Source of the DNA: Lacibacter luteus
GTDB taxonomy: Bacteria; Bacteroidota; Bacteroidia; Chitinophagales; Chitinophagaceae
Reading direction: 5' to 3'
Length of the DNA stretch: 64,000 nucleotides
NCBI RefSeq assembly: GCF_004118265.1
Contig: NZ_SDHW01000006.1
Coordinates: forward strand, 1 to 64,000
Part shown: positions 26,093-35,182 of the stretch, piece by piece
Layout: every line of letters begins with the position of its first letter
Numbering within the stretch: position 1 is the first letter of the stretch
Program-made: the position numbers and the translations under genes
Notes under the pieces: generated by a model
What the model was told of the DNA's origin: nothing
The model's input: the letters and a program-made list of their open reading frames with translations, nothing else
Databases searched by the model: none

Positions 26093-26124
26093 TTGTATCT
26101 TGTGCCTTCCCTACTGTACTTTTG
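26093..26124 (+). promoter_or_regulatory. Promoter of the GNAT acetyltransferase gene
   Basis: TTG (26093-26095), 21-bp spacer and TACTTTTG (26117-26124), ending five bases before ATG 26130. This supports 26130 as the start and predicts a nearly leaderless mRNA. Confidence 0.55.
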
Positions 26125-26129
26125 CATTT

Positions 26130-26618
26130 ATGTCTTCATCAGTAACCATCCGCAACATACAGCCAAACGATAATGCTGCATTAGCCATTATTGTCCGCAA
26201 TTCGTTGGCAGAGTTTGGTGCCAACAAGCCGGGCACTGTATTCTTCGATCCAACAACCGATGCATTATACGAGCTGTTTCAAACTCCCGGCAGTGTTTAT
26301 TTTATTGCTGAAGAAGAAAGCAAGTTATTAGGTGGCGGCGGTATTTTTCCAACCGAAGGTTTACCTGCGAAAACATGCGAGCTGGTAAAAATGTATTTAC
26401 ACAAAGATGCCCGTGGTAAAGGTTTAGGCAAACGCATGATCGAAGAATGTTTAAACTGGGCGAAAGCTAACGGCTACGAACAGGTGTACCTCGAAACCAT
26501 GCCCGAATTAAAACAGGCATTGAAAGTATACGAACTCTTCGGCTTTGAATATTTAAACGGACCACTCGGTAACAGCGGCCATTTTGGATGCGACCGGTGG
26601 ATGTTGAAGAAGTTGTGA
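26130..26618 (+). CDS. GNAT family N-acetyltransferase
   Basis: 162 residues, single GNAT domain. Motif A for acetyl-CoA is LVKMYLHKDARGKGLGKRMIEECL (R/Q-x-x-G-x-G/A form in RGKGLGKR, about residues 93-112). It transfers acetyl to an amine; substrate unknown. The N-terminus MSSSVTIRNIQPNDNAALAIIV is typical of the family, and promoter position fixes the start. A hairpin with U-tract (26669-26692) follows. Confidence 0.85.
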   Translation: MSSSVTIRNIQPNDNAALAIIVRNSLAEFGANKPGTVFFDPTTDALYELFQTPGSVYFIAEEESKLLGGGGIFPTEGLPAKTCELVKMYLHKDARGKGLGKRMIEECLNWAKANGYEQVYLETMPELKQALKVYELFGFEYLNGPLGNSGHFGCDRWMLKKL

Positions 26619-26668
26619 ACATGAGAAATGAGTGTGGCGCAAATCACGAACATTTTTTATATGGAAAG

Positions 26669-26692
26669 AGGATGTAATTGCATCCTTTTTTT
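26669..26692 (+). terminator. Short hairpin with U-tract between the GNAT and lipoprotein genes
   Basis: Stem AGGATG/CATCCT with a 6-nt loop followed by TTTTTT; the U-tract ends at the ATG (26693) of the next gene. Confidence 0.6.
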
Positions 26693-27343
26693 ATGTACAG
26701 AACGCTTCCCTTCTTATTAATGCTTTTGATTTCCTGCGCTCAAGGCAGAGAACAAAAAGGAATACAGCTTACTCCTGTTACAGTTAAGAAACAAAAAGAA
26801 GAAAAGAAAGACTACCTGACTGTACTTTCTGCTGCGAAATCTTTCAAACAAAAAAGTATTGATTCGGATAGCTTCGAAATCATATACGGTCGCTTTATTG
26901 TCGATTCGATTATTCCATTCTGGTACGGAACGAAGTGGAATTTTTATGGCAATACACAAGAGCCGCAAAAAGGCTCAATTGCCTGTGGCTATTTTGTTAC
27001 AACAGTATTACGGGATGCAGGGCTACACATCAACCGGGTGAAGCTTGCGCAGGTTCCAAGTGAAGAAATGATCAAATCAATCTGCAACAGAAACAGCATA
27101 AAACGTTTTAGCAACACTGTAATGCCGGCATTTATAAACGAACTGCTTCAATCAGAAAACGGATTATACATTGTTGGCCTCGATTTTCATACAGGGTTTA
27201 TCTATCACAATAACCGAGAACTTTATTTTATTCATGCATCTTATCAAATGCCTCAGGTTGTCATCAAACAAAATGCAACTGAATCTTCTATTCTTTCTTC
27301 ATCAAAATATAAAGTGATCGGGAAAGTTAATCTGCAATTATAA
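26693..27343 (+). CDS. Lipoprotein with NlpC/P60-like cysteine-peptidase features
   Basis: 216 residues; lipoprotein signal MYRTLPFLLMLLISC with lipobox LISC and lipidated Cys15. A candidate papain-like catalytic set is visible: Cys in GSIACGYFVTTVLRDAG, His in DFHTGFIYH, and a later polar residue in FIHASY. WYGTKWNFYGNT before the Cys resembles the region ahead of the nucleophile in NlpC/P60 proteins. Could be an envelope amidase or peptidase; no named family is certain. The ATG is used rather than a TTG 15 bp upstream. Confidence 0.5.
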   Translation: MYRTLPFLLMLLISCAQGREQKGIQLTPVTVKKQKEEKKDYLTVLSAAKSFKQKSIDSDSFEIIYGRFIVDSIIPFWYGTKWNFYGNTQEPQKGSIACGYFVTTVLRDAGLHINRVKLAQVPSEEMIKSICNRNSIKRFSNTVMPAFINELLQSENGLYIVGLDFHTGFIYHNNRELYFIHASYQMPQVVIKQNATESSILSSSKYKVIGKVNLQL

Positions 27344-27415
27344 ATAGCAGCTGATACTATTATTCATCAGACGTGTGTTAGACGAAACCCACTCATCACT
27401 CATTATTCATCACTT

Positions 27416-28039
27416 TCATTCCATCACCAACATCACCTCATACACACCGCTGAACAAATACATAGCCTTACTCTTCACATCAACAGCTTTGTGTCGTTTA
27501 CGCAACTTTTCTTTCTTTTGAAAAATACGTCCGTCTTTGGTTTTAAACAATTGATCGTGTTGCAATTCTTCCACCAGCACCACACCGTCTTTGCGTACAT
27601 CATAGTTCCGCAGCACACGCATCAAATGTTCTTCGCCGCAACTGGTAGCCGATGGGTTCTGCAGCGATTTCATCAATGCTTTTTCAATATCGGAAGGAAA
27701 AATCTTCTTCAATAAAAACTGTGCAAGAATTTTTCCGTATTCATGTTTCCATTCTTTACCATGCGCTGCAATGCGGTTACCATAAAATTCAAAAGCAAGC
27801 AGGTGTGCAATTTCATGCAGCAACGTAACAAGAAAAGCATACTTGTTAAGATTGCCGTTTACACTGATGCGGTGATTCTTTTGATGGATTGCATGGCGGT
27901 AATCGCCGAGTATACTGTTACGTTCCCTTGTAATGGTTAAATGAATTTTGTACTGATGCAGGTATTCCAGCACAGGTTCAAGCGAGCCTTCCGGCACATA
28001 AGCCGATAATGCATGTAAGGGAACTTCCTTTTTGCTCAT
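27416..28039 (-). CDS. SprT-like zinc metalloprotease domain protein
   Basis: 207 residues. Zinc motif HEIAH at 75-79 (LLHEIAHLLAF), followed by HGKEWKHEY, the SprT/Spartan-type pattern. The C-terminal part contains a single Cys (SATSCGEEH), so a full four-Cys zinc ribbon is not evident. Function in bacteria is poorly known; Spartan homologues cleave DNA-protein crosslinks. Its ATG overlaps the stop of the upstream membrane gene by 4 bp, so it ends a five-gene operon from 29499. Confidence 0.75.
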   Translation of the reverse strand: MSKKEVPLHALSAYVPEGSLEPVLEYLHQYKIHLTITRERNSILGDYRHAIHQKNHRISVNGNLNKYAFLVTLLHEIAHLLAFEFYGNRIAAHGKEWKHEYGKILAQFLLKKIFPSDIEKALMKSLQNPSATSCGEEHLMRVLRNYDVRKDGVVLVEELQHDQLFKTKDGRIFQKKEKLRKRHKAVDVKSKAMYLFSGVYEVMLVME

Positions 28040-28434
28040 TCGCTTTTTCGCTGTTTCATCAGGCGGAAGATGGTCCGCACTTCAATAAAGGAATAGATAA
28101 AATATAAACCCATCGAAATATATACCGCAGGCCGGTTGAGTTTGGCAGCAGTTGATGCATAGATCAACACCGCTGCTGCAACCACAATCATTTTGATCAT
28201 GAGCGACGCATATACTCCACGCAAAAACACCTGTGCATTGTTGTTTCGAAAACCTTTTATGTGAAAGAATAAAGAAACAATGGTAACAAAAAAAACCAGC
28301 AGGTTACCAACGATCAACACATCCTGGTTGATGCCATATTTTAACAGCAGATTTTTCCCCAACAGGAAAAAGCAGTTGAGTACAGCAAAAAAAGCAAGTA
28401 AGGGCAGGTAAAGTTTATTGGTTTGTGCATTCAT
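28036..28434 (-). CDS. Hypothetical four-helix membrane protein
   Basis: 132 residues with four hydrophobic helices (about 9-28, 39-60, 74-93, 100-120). In this phylum a small membrane ORF of this type usually sits between the AtpZ gene and atpB (from memory). Here it overlaps the AtpZ-like gene upstream (4 bp) and the SprT gene downstream (4 bp), and no ATP synthase gene follows. Could assist assembly of a membrane complex; function unknown. Confidence 0.6.
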   Translation of the reverse strand: MNAQTNKLYLPLLAFFAVLNCFFLLGKNLLLKYGINQDVLIVGNLLVFFVTIVSLFFHIKGFRNNNAQVFLRGVYASLMIKMIVVAAAVLIYASTAAKLNRPAVYISMGLYFIYSFIEVRTIFRLMKQRKSE

Positions 28435-28670
28435 TTCTTCTTCGATGTGTCTTTAACCACCTTTACCAGTAATCCCGTAATTACCAGCACAGGCAACACA
28501 AATGCAAATAAATGAAAATTCATGTTCAGCCAACCATCTGTTTTCAATCCAAGAAAAACAGCTATGCCCAGTGCAGCCATTAACTGAATGGCTAAACCTG
28601 AATACTCCAGCAGGTAAGCCGAAGTGCTTTTATATTTTTTGGGATCTTTATTGGTCGTTTGCTGCGGCAT
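28431..28670 (-). CDS. AtpZ/AtpI-like protein
   Basis: 79 residues, two hydrophobic helices (about 20-40 and 50-70) with the pattern YSGLAIQLMAALGIAVFLGLKTDGWLN typical of the AtpZ/ATP synthase subunit I accessory family. These help assemble the F0 c-ring or carry Mg2+. The gene overlaps bactofilin by 23 bp and the next membrane gene by 4 bp. No atp operon is adjacent in this window, which is unusual. Confidence 0.7.
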   Translation of the reverse strand: MPQQTTNKDPKKYKSTSAYLLEYSGLAIQLMAALGIAVFLGLKTDGWLNMNFHLFAFVLPVLVITGLLVKVVKDTSKKK

Positions 28671-29085
28671 TTACCTGTTCTTTCGCAATATCAACCACGC
28701 TTGCCAATGGAGCTTTCGATACAGCTTCAGCACCCATATGGCATTCGCCGTTAAACGAAGCAGTAGCATCTACCTGTAACTGTCCGGCATAAATATTACC
28801 GTTGATCTGGCAGCTGCCTTTGAGGTATAACAGCTCGGTAACTTTAATAGTACCCGTAATTGCTCCTAATACATCGGCCTGTTGTGCAATTACATCGCCG
28901 GTAATTTTGCCCGAAGGACCAACTAATACTTTAGAAGAAGTGGTGAGGTTGCCCACCAATACACCATCAACACGAATATCGCCTTTACTGTTGATGTTGC
29001 CTTTAATTTCGGTGCCCTGCGCCACAATGGTGGCTACTCCTGTAGTGAACTCTTTTTCTGAGGAACTGGATTTACTGTTGAACAT
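28648..29085 (-). CDS. Bactofilin (polymer-forming cytoskeletal protein)
   Basis: 145 residues. Central DUF583 beta-helix (about 18-115) with hydrophobic six-residue periodicity: VAQGTEIKGNINSKGDIRVDG, GPSGKITGDVIAQQADV, LKGSCQINGNIYAGQLQV; polar, disordered ends. Bactofilins polymerise without nucleotide and scaffold cell-wall or stalk machinery. It lies 12 bp downstream of a gene for an M23-peptidase-like N-terminal domain, a common partner class. Confidence 0.9.
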   Translation of the reverse strand: MFNSKSSSSEKEFTTGVATIVAQGTEIKGNINSKGDIRVDGVLVGNLTTSSKVLVGPSGKITGDVIAQQADVLGAITGTIKVTELLYLKGSCQINGNIYAGQLQVDATASFNGECHMGAEAVSKAPLASVVDIAKEQVNAAANDQ

Positions 29086-29097
29086 ATGCGTTGGTTT

Positions 29098-29499
29098 TTA
29101 TTGTGTCGATCGTTCTACTTCAGGTATTTTTAAGGTAGCGGTATCTAACACATTTGTCTTCACATCGCCCGACAAAACCTTTTTCAGGTTTTCAAGATAC
29201 TGATCTTTATACAACATCGATTTTTCCAACGAATCGATTTTTGTTTTATAAAAGATCAATTCCTTACGCTGGCTTTGCGAACCATACCCCGGTAAATAAT
29301 ATTTGAGGTTGGTAAACGTAATAAGCGCCACCGTAAGCCCCACTAACAACACAAAAATGGTGCTAAGAGTAATATAAACGCTTAATCGGGATAACTTAAA
29401 CGTCACCACTTCCTCGTAGGTATCATCATTCATCACCACCAGGCGGTAGCGGTTACGTAACCTTTTCAACGTACTTTCTGCATCAATTCGTTTTGCCAT
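29098..29499 (-). CDS. Membrane coiled-coil protein resembling the N-terminus of M23 peptidases
   Basis: 133 residues. Cytoplasmic basic start, then RYRLVVMNDDTYEEVVTFKLSRLSVYI, one membrane helix (about 40-62), LKYYLPGYGSQSQR and a coiled coil (about 78-110). The first 110 residues match the usual N-terminus of Bacteroidota M23 metallopeptidases encoded beside bactofilin (from memory), but the C-terminal LytM domain is absent: the frame ends VERSTQ. First gene of the bactofilin operon. It may be a shortened scaffold partner of bactofilin. Confidence 0.65.
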   Translation of the reverse strand: MAKRIDAESTLKRLRNRYRLVVMNDDTYEEVVTFKLSRLSVYITLSTIFVLLVGLTVALITFTNLKYYLPGYGSQSQRKELIFYKTKIDSLEKSMLYKDQYLENLKKVLSGDVKTNVLDTATLKIPEVERSTQ

Positions 29500-29623
29500 A
29501 GCGTAAATGAGGGCTAAATTTACTGTTTACCAAGGGTAAAAAAAGAATTTCTTCCCTATTTTACCCCGAATTAAAATATTTTTGACCGTATTGAGTTATT
29601 AAGAAAAACGAGTAAACGCCTGC

Positions 29624-32600
29624 ATGCAGCCAATTCTTGTACCAAAATTCCGACTGTTCTTCATCTTTTTCCTGCTGGGCTGTTTCACCGCATCGGCACA
29701 ACCCGATTTTACACTACCGCTGGTTAAACCCAAAAAGTACGAAAACAAAATACTGGGTTCGGAAAAAACCGATGATAAGAAGTTTACACTACCTCGTAAA
29801 ATTTACCAAAGCACGGTAACGCACTACAATTTTTACTATAACGCTACCAATAAAATAAATGCTATTCTCGAGAGAGCTAAAGCAAGTCATCGGGACGATT
29901 ATACCCAGCTGCTCCCCTTTTACAATTATTCAACCAATATTACAGCAGCAGATTCGGCCGAACTGGATTCGGTAATTTATAAAGCAACAGCCGGTATTGT
30001 TTTACACGATCTGCGCAACAGCTATATCGATGATATGTACCTGCTCATCGGCAAAAGTTATTTCTACTGGCAGAAATACGATTCGGCTTACCGCATTTTC
30101 CAGTTCATTAACTATAACTTTTTCCCGAAAGGAAAAGATGAATACATTATTGTAGTTGGTGCAAACGACCGCTCTACAAAAGGTGATCTCAATATTGCTA
30201 CCAAAGAAAACAACAGCTTACTGCACCGTGCTTTTACGAAAGCTCCGAGCCGTAACGATGCATTGATCTGGCTTGCACGAACCTATGCCGAAGACAATCT
30301 CTTTCCGGAAACATACAGCCTGGTGAACCTGCTTAAAAAAGACCCTACTTTTCCAAAACGTTTGCATGGTCAGTTAAACGAAATTCAGGCTTACTCCTTT
30401 TATAAGCAGGAGCAATGGGATAGTACAGCTCATTATTTAAAGAACGCATTAACCGAAGCAACTGATAAAACAGAATTGGCCCGTTGGGAGTATTTGCTGG
30501 CACAGCTGTATGCAAAAACAAACCAGCCCGGCCTTGCATCGGAATATTTCAACAAATCAAAATCGCATACAACCGATCCGGTATTGTACATCCATGCACG
30601 CATTTACGAAGCACAATTAGTAAAGAAGGAAGGTGAAGCTGTAACAATGGATGAAACATTGGCCGACCTTTTAAAATTATCGAAGAAAGAAAGGTTTGAT
30701 GGGTATGAAGATGTTTTGTTCTATGCTGCTGCTGGTGCAGCCTTGCAAAAAGGCGATACTGCACAGGCTATGAATCTGCTGAAACGTAGTGTAACCTATC
30801 AAACAGAAAACCCATCGGTAAAAAACCAGGCATTTGTAAAGTTATCGGAGCTGGCATATCATCGCAGAGATTATGTTCTTGCCTCTTCATCGCTCGACAG
30901 TGTAAACATGAGCGATCCTTCTCTTGTTGATAAAGCAGATCAACTGCAAACCAAACAGCAACTGTTGAAACAGTTGGTACAATTAATTACGGTGGTAAAA
31001 CAACAAGACAGTTTACAAACTGTAGCGAAAATGCCGGAGAAAGAAATGGACAGCTATCTGCGTTCGCTTGCAAGAAAGCTGCGTAAAGAAAGAGGACTTA
31101 AAGAAGAAGTTGCCTATACCCCTGCAGTGTTTACCGGCAATCAGCAAGATGCAAGTGCTCCTTTATTTACAAGCACCGGCAGTGGTAACAGCTGGTATTT
31201 TTACAATGCTTCGCAGAAAGCAAAGGGTTTTAATGAATTCAAAGCAAAATGGGGTAACCGTCCGAACGTTGATAACTGGCGCAGACAAAGTGCTGTTGAT
31301 GCAACAACAAGTTTTGCTGCTAATAATCCGCAAGCCGATGTAAAACCCGGCGATGAGAACAGTGTTGACCCCAACAATATTCCGGCAGATGAATTAAGTG
31401 TTGAAGGTTTAAAGAAACGTTTACCGCTTACCGAAGAACAGCTGCTTGCATCAAACAAAAAAATTGCAGAGTCGTTGTTTGAACAAGGGCAGATTTATAA
31501 AAATCAGCTGGAAGATTATGCGCAGGCTGCGGCTGTGTTTGAAGAACTGTGGAAACGTTTCGGCAATTACGAAAAAGAAGAAGAAGTGTTGTTTGAATTA
31601 TTTTATTGCTACAATAAGCTGGGCGATAAACAACGGGCAGCCTTCTATCAACAGGAATTGAAAAAGAAATATCCCAATGGCGATCCTGTGCAGAAAATAA
31701 CCGCTGCCAACAATCCTGTTAAGCCCGGTAAAGATCAAAAGACAATTGCATACGAAAACATTTACGATCTGTTTATTTCAGGTAAGTTCGATGAAGCAGT
31801 ACAACAGAAAAAACTTGCCGACTCTATTTATGGCAGTTCTTACTGGACGCCGCAGTTACTTTATATCGAATCGTTGTATCACATCAAACAAAAAAACGAC
31901 AGTGTTGCCATTGTAACGCTTACAAACCTCGAACGCAATTTCCCCGGTTCGCCAATGGCCGAAAAAGCAGCGATCATGAAAGATGTGGTAAGCCGCAGAG
32001 CTGAGATCGAAGACTATCTTACCCGTACAAATATTGTTCGCCAAACAGAAGACAGTGTTGTTATTCCGTTTGATGAAGGCCCAACTGTAAACAAAATTGT
32101 ACAGGATAAAAAGCAACAGGATAATAAAATAGCAACCGGCAATCAGCCAACGCAAAACAACGCCAACATTACCCGCCCTGCAGCTCCGGTACAAAAAACC
32201 GAAGTTGAAAAAACAGATCGCAATAATGCCGGAAAAATTACCATTGCTCCCAAACCGGCAAAAGATACCACTACGTTAAAACCGATCAAGGAAGTTAAAG
32301 TTGAAACGGCATACATCTATAATTCAAACGAACCATATACGGTGTTGATCTATTTCGACCAGGTAGATCCTGTTTACATCAGCGAAGCAAAAAATGCATT
32401 TCAGCGATACAACAATTCTTCGCATGGCGGTGAAACAATCGGATTGAAAGTGAACGATACAGATAAAGAAACCTTCTGGATGGAAATGGGTATGTTCTCC
32501 GATGTTACCATTGCAATGGGTTATATGGACGAGTGGAAAAAAGGTGCCCGTCAGATCATTCCCTGGTTAGCCGAGGCGAAATATAATTTCATCGTTATAT

Positions 32601-32689
32601 CTGAACGTAACCTCGAAATATTAAAAACGAGAAAGAGTATGGAAGAATATAAGCTCTTCCTGCGGCAGCACATCAAGGATAAATTTTAG
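29624..32689 (+). CDS. PorW/SprE-like type IX secretion TPR lipoprotein
   Basis: 1021 residues. Signal sequence with possible lipobox (FFLLGC, Cys20, or cleavage later after ASAQ). The conserved start RKIYQSTVTHYNFYYNATNKINAILERA and LLIGKSYFYWQKYDSAYRIFQFINYNF fit SprE/PorW, which has tetratricopeptide repeats and supports type IX secretion and gliding. TPR-like helices cover about 130-460 and 605-790; a charged linker (about 815-905) precedes a C-terminal domain with VLIYFDQVDPVYISEAKNAF. Divergent from the bactofilin operon; TATTTTTG at 29577-29584 may be its -7 element. Confidence 0.75.
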   Translation: MQPILVPKFRLFFIFFLLGCFTASAQPDFTLPLVKPKKYENKILGSEKTDDKKFTLPRKIYQSTVTHYNFYYNATNKINAILERAKASHRDDYTQLLPFYNYSTNITAADSAELDSVIYKATAGIVLHDLRNSYIDDMYLLIGKSYFYWQKYDSAYRIFQFINYNFFPKGKDEYIIVVGANDRSTKGDLNIATKENNSLLHRAFTKAPSRNDALIWLARTYAEDNLFPETYSLVNLLKKDPTFPKRLHGQLNEIQAYSFYKQEQWDSTAHYLKNALTEATDKTELARWEYLLAQLYAKTNQPGLASEYFNKSKSHTTDPVLYIHARIYEAQLVKKEGEAVTMDETLADLLKLSKKERFDGYEDVLFYAAAGAALQKGDTAQAMNLLKRSVTYQTENPSVKNQAFVKLSELAYHRRDYVLASSSLDSVNMSDPSLVDKADQLQTKQQLLKQLVQLITVVKQQDSLQTVAKMPEKEMDSYLRSLARKLRKERGLKEEVAYTPAVFTGNQQDASAPLFTSTGSGNSWYFYNASQKAKGFNEFKAKWGNRPNVDNWRRQSAVDATTSFAANNPQADVKPGDENSVDPNNIPADELSVEGLKKRLPLTEEQLLASNKKIAESLFEQGQIYKNQLEDYAQAAAVFEELWKRFGNYEKEEEVLFELFYCYNKLGDKQRAAFYQQELKKKYPNGDPVQKITAANNPVKPGKDQKTIAYENIYDLFISGKFDEAVQQKKLADSIYGSSYWTPQLLYIESLYHIKQKNDSVAIVTLTNLERNFPGSPMAEKAAIMKDVVSRRAEIEDYLTRTNIVRQTEDSVVIPFDEGPTVNKIVQDKKQQDNKIATGNQPTQNNANITRPAAPVQKTEVEKTDRNNAGKITIAPKPAKDTTTLKPIKEVKVETAYIYNSNEPYTVLIYFDQVDPVYISEAKNAFQRYNNSSHGGETIGLKVNDTDKETFWMEMGMFSDVTIAMGYMDEWKKGARQIIPWLAEAKYNFIVISERNLEILKTRKSMEEYKLFLRQHIKDKF

Positions 32690-32774
32690 GTTTTTTACGA
32701 CAGCAGCACTCCCTTAATTGTTATAGATTTGTCTGGTACTGAATTTGCAATAATTCAGTTTTTAAAATTTGATT

Positions 32775-35147
32775 ATGCGTACACCCATCAAATACCTCTG
32801 GCGTGCATTTTTTATCTGCATTGGCTTGTTTGTGGTAATTGTAGTTGGAGCCAACTTTGGTTTATTAGGTAAAATGCCTTCGCTGGAAGAACTCGAAAAT
32901 CCTTCGGCTTCACTTGCAAGTGAGGTGATTGCTTCTGATGGAACCATGATGGGTAAGTTTTACCTCGAAGACCGCACCAATGTTGAATACAAAGATATTT
33001 CGCCCAACATTGTTAAAGCATTGATTGCTGCCGAAGATGAACGTTTTTACGATCACTCCGGTATCGATGGCCGTTCGTTGGCAAGAGCAGTTGTAAAACT
33101 CGGCAGCGATGGTGGTGGCAGTACCATTACGCAACAGCTGGCTTTAAACCTGTTTGGCGGCCGTGCAAAAAATAAAGTGCGTCGACTGTTTCAAAAAATT
33201 CAGGAATGGATCATTGCTGTTAAACTGGAACGCAATTTTACCAAAGATGAAATTGTTGCACTTTATCTTAATACTGTTGAGTACAGCGATAATGTGTTTG
33301 GCATCCGCAACGCATCCAAAACATTTTTTCAGAAAGAACCGGCATTGGTTACAGTTGATGAAGCTGCATTGCTGATTGGTATGGTGAATGCACCTTACGC
33401 ATACAATCCCCGTTTATTTCCACCACGTGCTATGCAAAAACGGAATGCGGTTATCAACGATATGGTGCGGAACAAATTTGTTTCGGAAACTGATGGCGAA
33501 TCGCTCAAAAGCAAACCCATCAACTTAAAATATAAAAAGCTCGATGAAAGTACAGGCCTTGCTCCCTACTTCCGTGATGTATTGCGGGACTTTATGAAGA
33601 AGTGGGCAAAAGAACATACCAAGCCAAACGGCGATAACTACAATATTTACAGAGATGGTTTAAAAATTTACACCACCATCAATCCACGTATGCAGCTGTA
33701 TGCCGAAGAAGCAGTATCGAAGCATATGAGTGCACTGCAAAAAAACTACTGGACACTGCCATGGATCAAAACCAACAGCATCTGGAAAGGGCACGAAAAA
33801 ATACTGGAGCGTGCCATGAAAGAAAGCGATCGTTGGCGAAAAATGGAACAGGCCGGTTCAAGTGAAGATGAAATTCGCAAAGCTTTCGAAACAAAAACAA
33901 AAATGAAAGTGTTTGCATGGAACGCCAAGCGTGAAACAGATACCACCATGACGCCGTTTGATTCCATTCGCTATCACCGTATGATCATTCAAACAGGTTT
34001 TATGGCAATGGATCCGTTTACAGGTGAAGTAAAAGCATGGGTTGGCGGTGTAAACTTTAAAAACTTTAAATACGATCACGTTAATCCAAACACCAAACGC
34101 CAGGTAGGTTCAACCTTTAAACCCATCCTGTATGCGTATGCTGTTGAAAATGGTTTTACACCTGAAACTCCGTTACCAAGTGGGCCAATCAATCTTGGCG
34201 GAAAAATTATTACCGGCAGCGGCGGTCCAATGGCTATCTGTCTGGCTTTTTCAAAAAACCCCGGTGCTGCCTATTTAATGAATCAGTTTGGAGTAAAACC
34301 TGTGATCACCTTTGCAAAAAGCACAGGTATCAAAAGCGAAATGCCTCCTTATCCGTCTATTGCATTAGGTGCTGCCGAAATAAGCGTGTTTGAAATGATG
34401 CAGGCCTATACCATGTTTCCAACAAACGGTATGACCACGCAACCCATCTTTATTACACGTATTGAAGATCGTAATGGCAACATCTTACAATCGTACGCAC
34501 CCGAACAAAAAGTGGTGTTAAGCGAATCGGCTGCATTTACAATGGTAAAAATGATGCAGGGTGTAATCGACATCGGTACAGGTCGTCGTTTACGTGGAAT
34601 GGGTTTAACCGGAGAGATTGCAGGTAAAACAGGAACGACGAATGATAATACCGATACCTGGTTTATCGGTTATACGCCACAGTTACTGGCAGGCGGTTGG
34701 GTTGGTTGCGATGATCCTTTCCTGAAAATGGTGGGCGAAGGTAACCGTACTGCATTACCCATCTGGGGTTACTTTATGGATCGTGTACAAAGCGATAGAA
34801 CATTGGCCATTTCAAGAGATGCAAAATTTGTACAACCTGAAAGTATGAAGGTGGAAACCTTTATGGACTTTGAAAATTTTGCAGACAAATACCGTAACGA
34901 ACCTGATGCTGAAAATCCTGATGCAGGCAATGGCACATCATCCGATTATAACGATCTGCAATTAACGCCCGACCCAACACTCGGACCGGAATCGCAGATA
35001 AACGAAGAAAACAAAGTATTGCAGGAAGCAAAAAAACAGGACGATAAAAAACAGGATCCGAAGAAAGAAACAACTACCGATAAAAATCAAAAAGCCGCCG
35101 ATACTACAAAGAAAAAATGGTGGCCCTTCCGCAAAAAGAATAATTGA
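32775..35147 (+). CDS. Penicillin-binding protein 1A (bifunctional transglycosylase/transpeptidase)
   Basis: 790 residues. One N-terminal membrane helix (about 8-28), GT51 transglycosylase domain with catalytic E87 in AAEDERFYDHSGID and GGSTITQQLALNLF, and a transpeptidase domain with S446TFK and K618TGT. C-terminal tail is long, acidic then lysine-rich (DDKKQDPKKE...). It polymerises and crosslinks peptidoglycan on the periplasmic side. ATG 32775 is used rather than a TTG two codons before it. A strong bidirectional terminator follows. Confidence 0.93.
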   Translation: MRTPIKYLWRAFFICIGLFVVIVVGANFGLLGKMPSLEELENPSASLASEVIASDGTMMGKFYLEDRTNVEYKDISPNIVKALIAAEDERFYDHSGIDGRSLARAVVKLGSDGGGSTITQQLALNLFGGRAKNKVRRLFQKIQEWIIAVKLERNFTKDEIVALYLNTVEYSDNVFGIRNASKTFFQKEPALVTVDEAALLIGMVNAPYAYNPRLFPPRAMQKRNAVINDMVRNKFVSETDGESLKSKPINLKYKKLDESTGLAPYFRDVLRDFMKKWAKEHTKPNGDNYNIYRDGLKIYTTINPRMQLYAEEAVSKHMSALQKNYWTLPWIKTNSIWKGHEKILERAMKESDRWRKMEQAGSSEDEIRKAFETKTKMKVFAWNAKRETDTTMTPFDSIRYHRMIIQTGFMAMDPFTGEVKAWVGGVNFKNFKYDHVNPNTKRQVGSTFKPILYAYAVENGFTPETPLPSGPINLGGKIITGSGGPMAICLAFSKNPGAAYLMNQFGVKPVITFAKSTGIKSEMPPYPSIALGAAEISVFEMMQAYTMFPTNGMTTQPIFITRIEDRNGNILQSYAPEQKVVLSESAAFTMVKMMQGVIDIGTGRRLRGMGLTGEIAGKTGTTNDNTDTWFIGYTPQLLAGGWVGCDDPFLKMVGEGNRTALPIWGYFMDRVQSDRTLAISRDAKFVQPESMKVETFMDFENFADKYRNEPDAENPDAGNGTSSDYNDLQLTPDPTLGPESQINEENKVLQEAKKQDDKKQDPKKETTTDKNQKAADTTKKKWWPFRKKNN

Positions 35148-35150
35148 TAA

Positions 35151-35182
35151 AAAAATGCCCCGCTTATGCGGGGCATTTTTTT
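35151..35182. terminator. Bidirectional terminator after the PBP1A gene
   Basis: 13-bp stem (35151-35163 with 35168-35180), loop TTAT, A-run and T-run on the two sides; serves the convergent small gene at 35181 as well. Confidence 0.9.
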
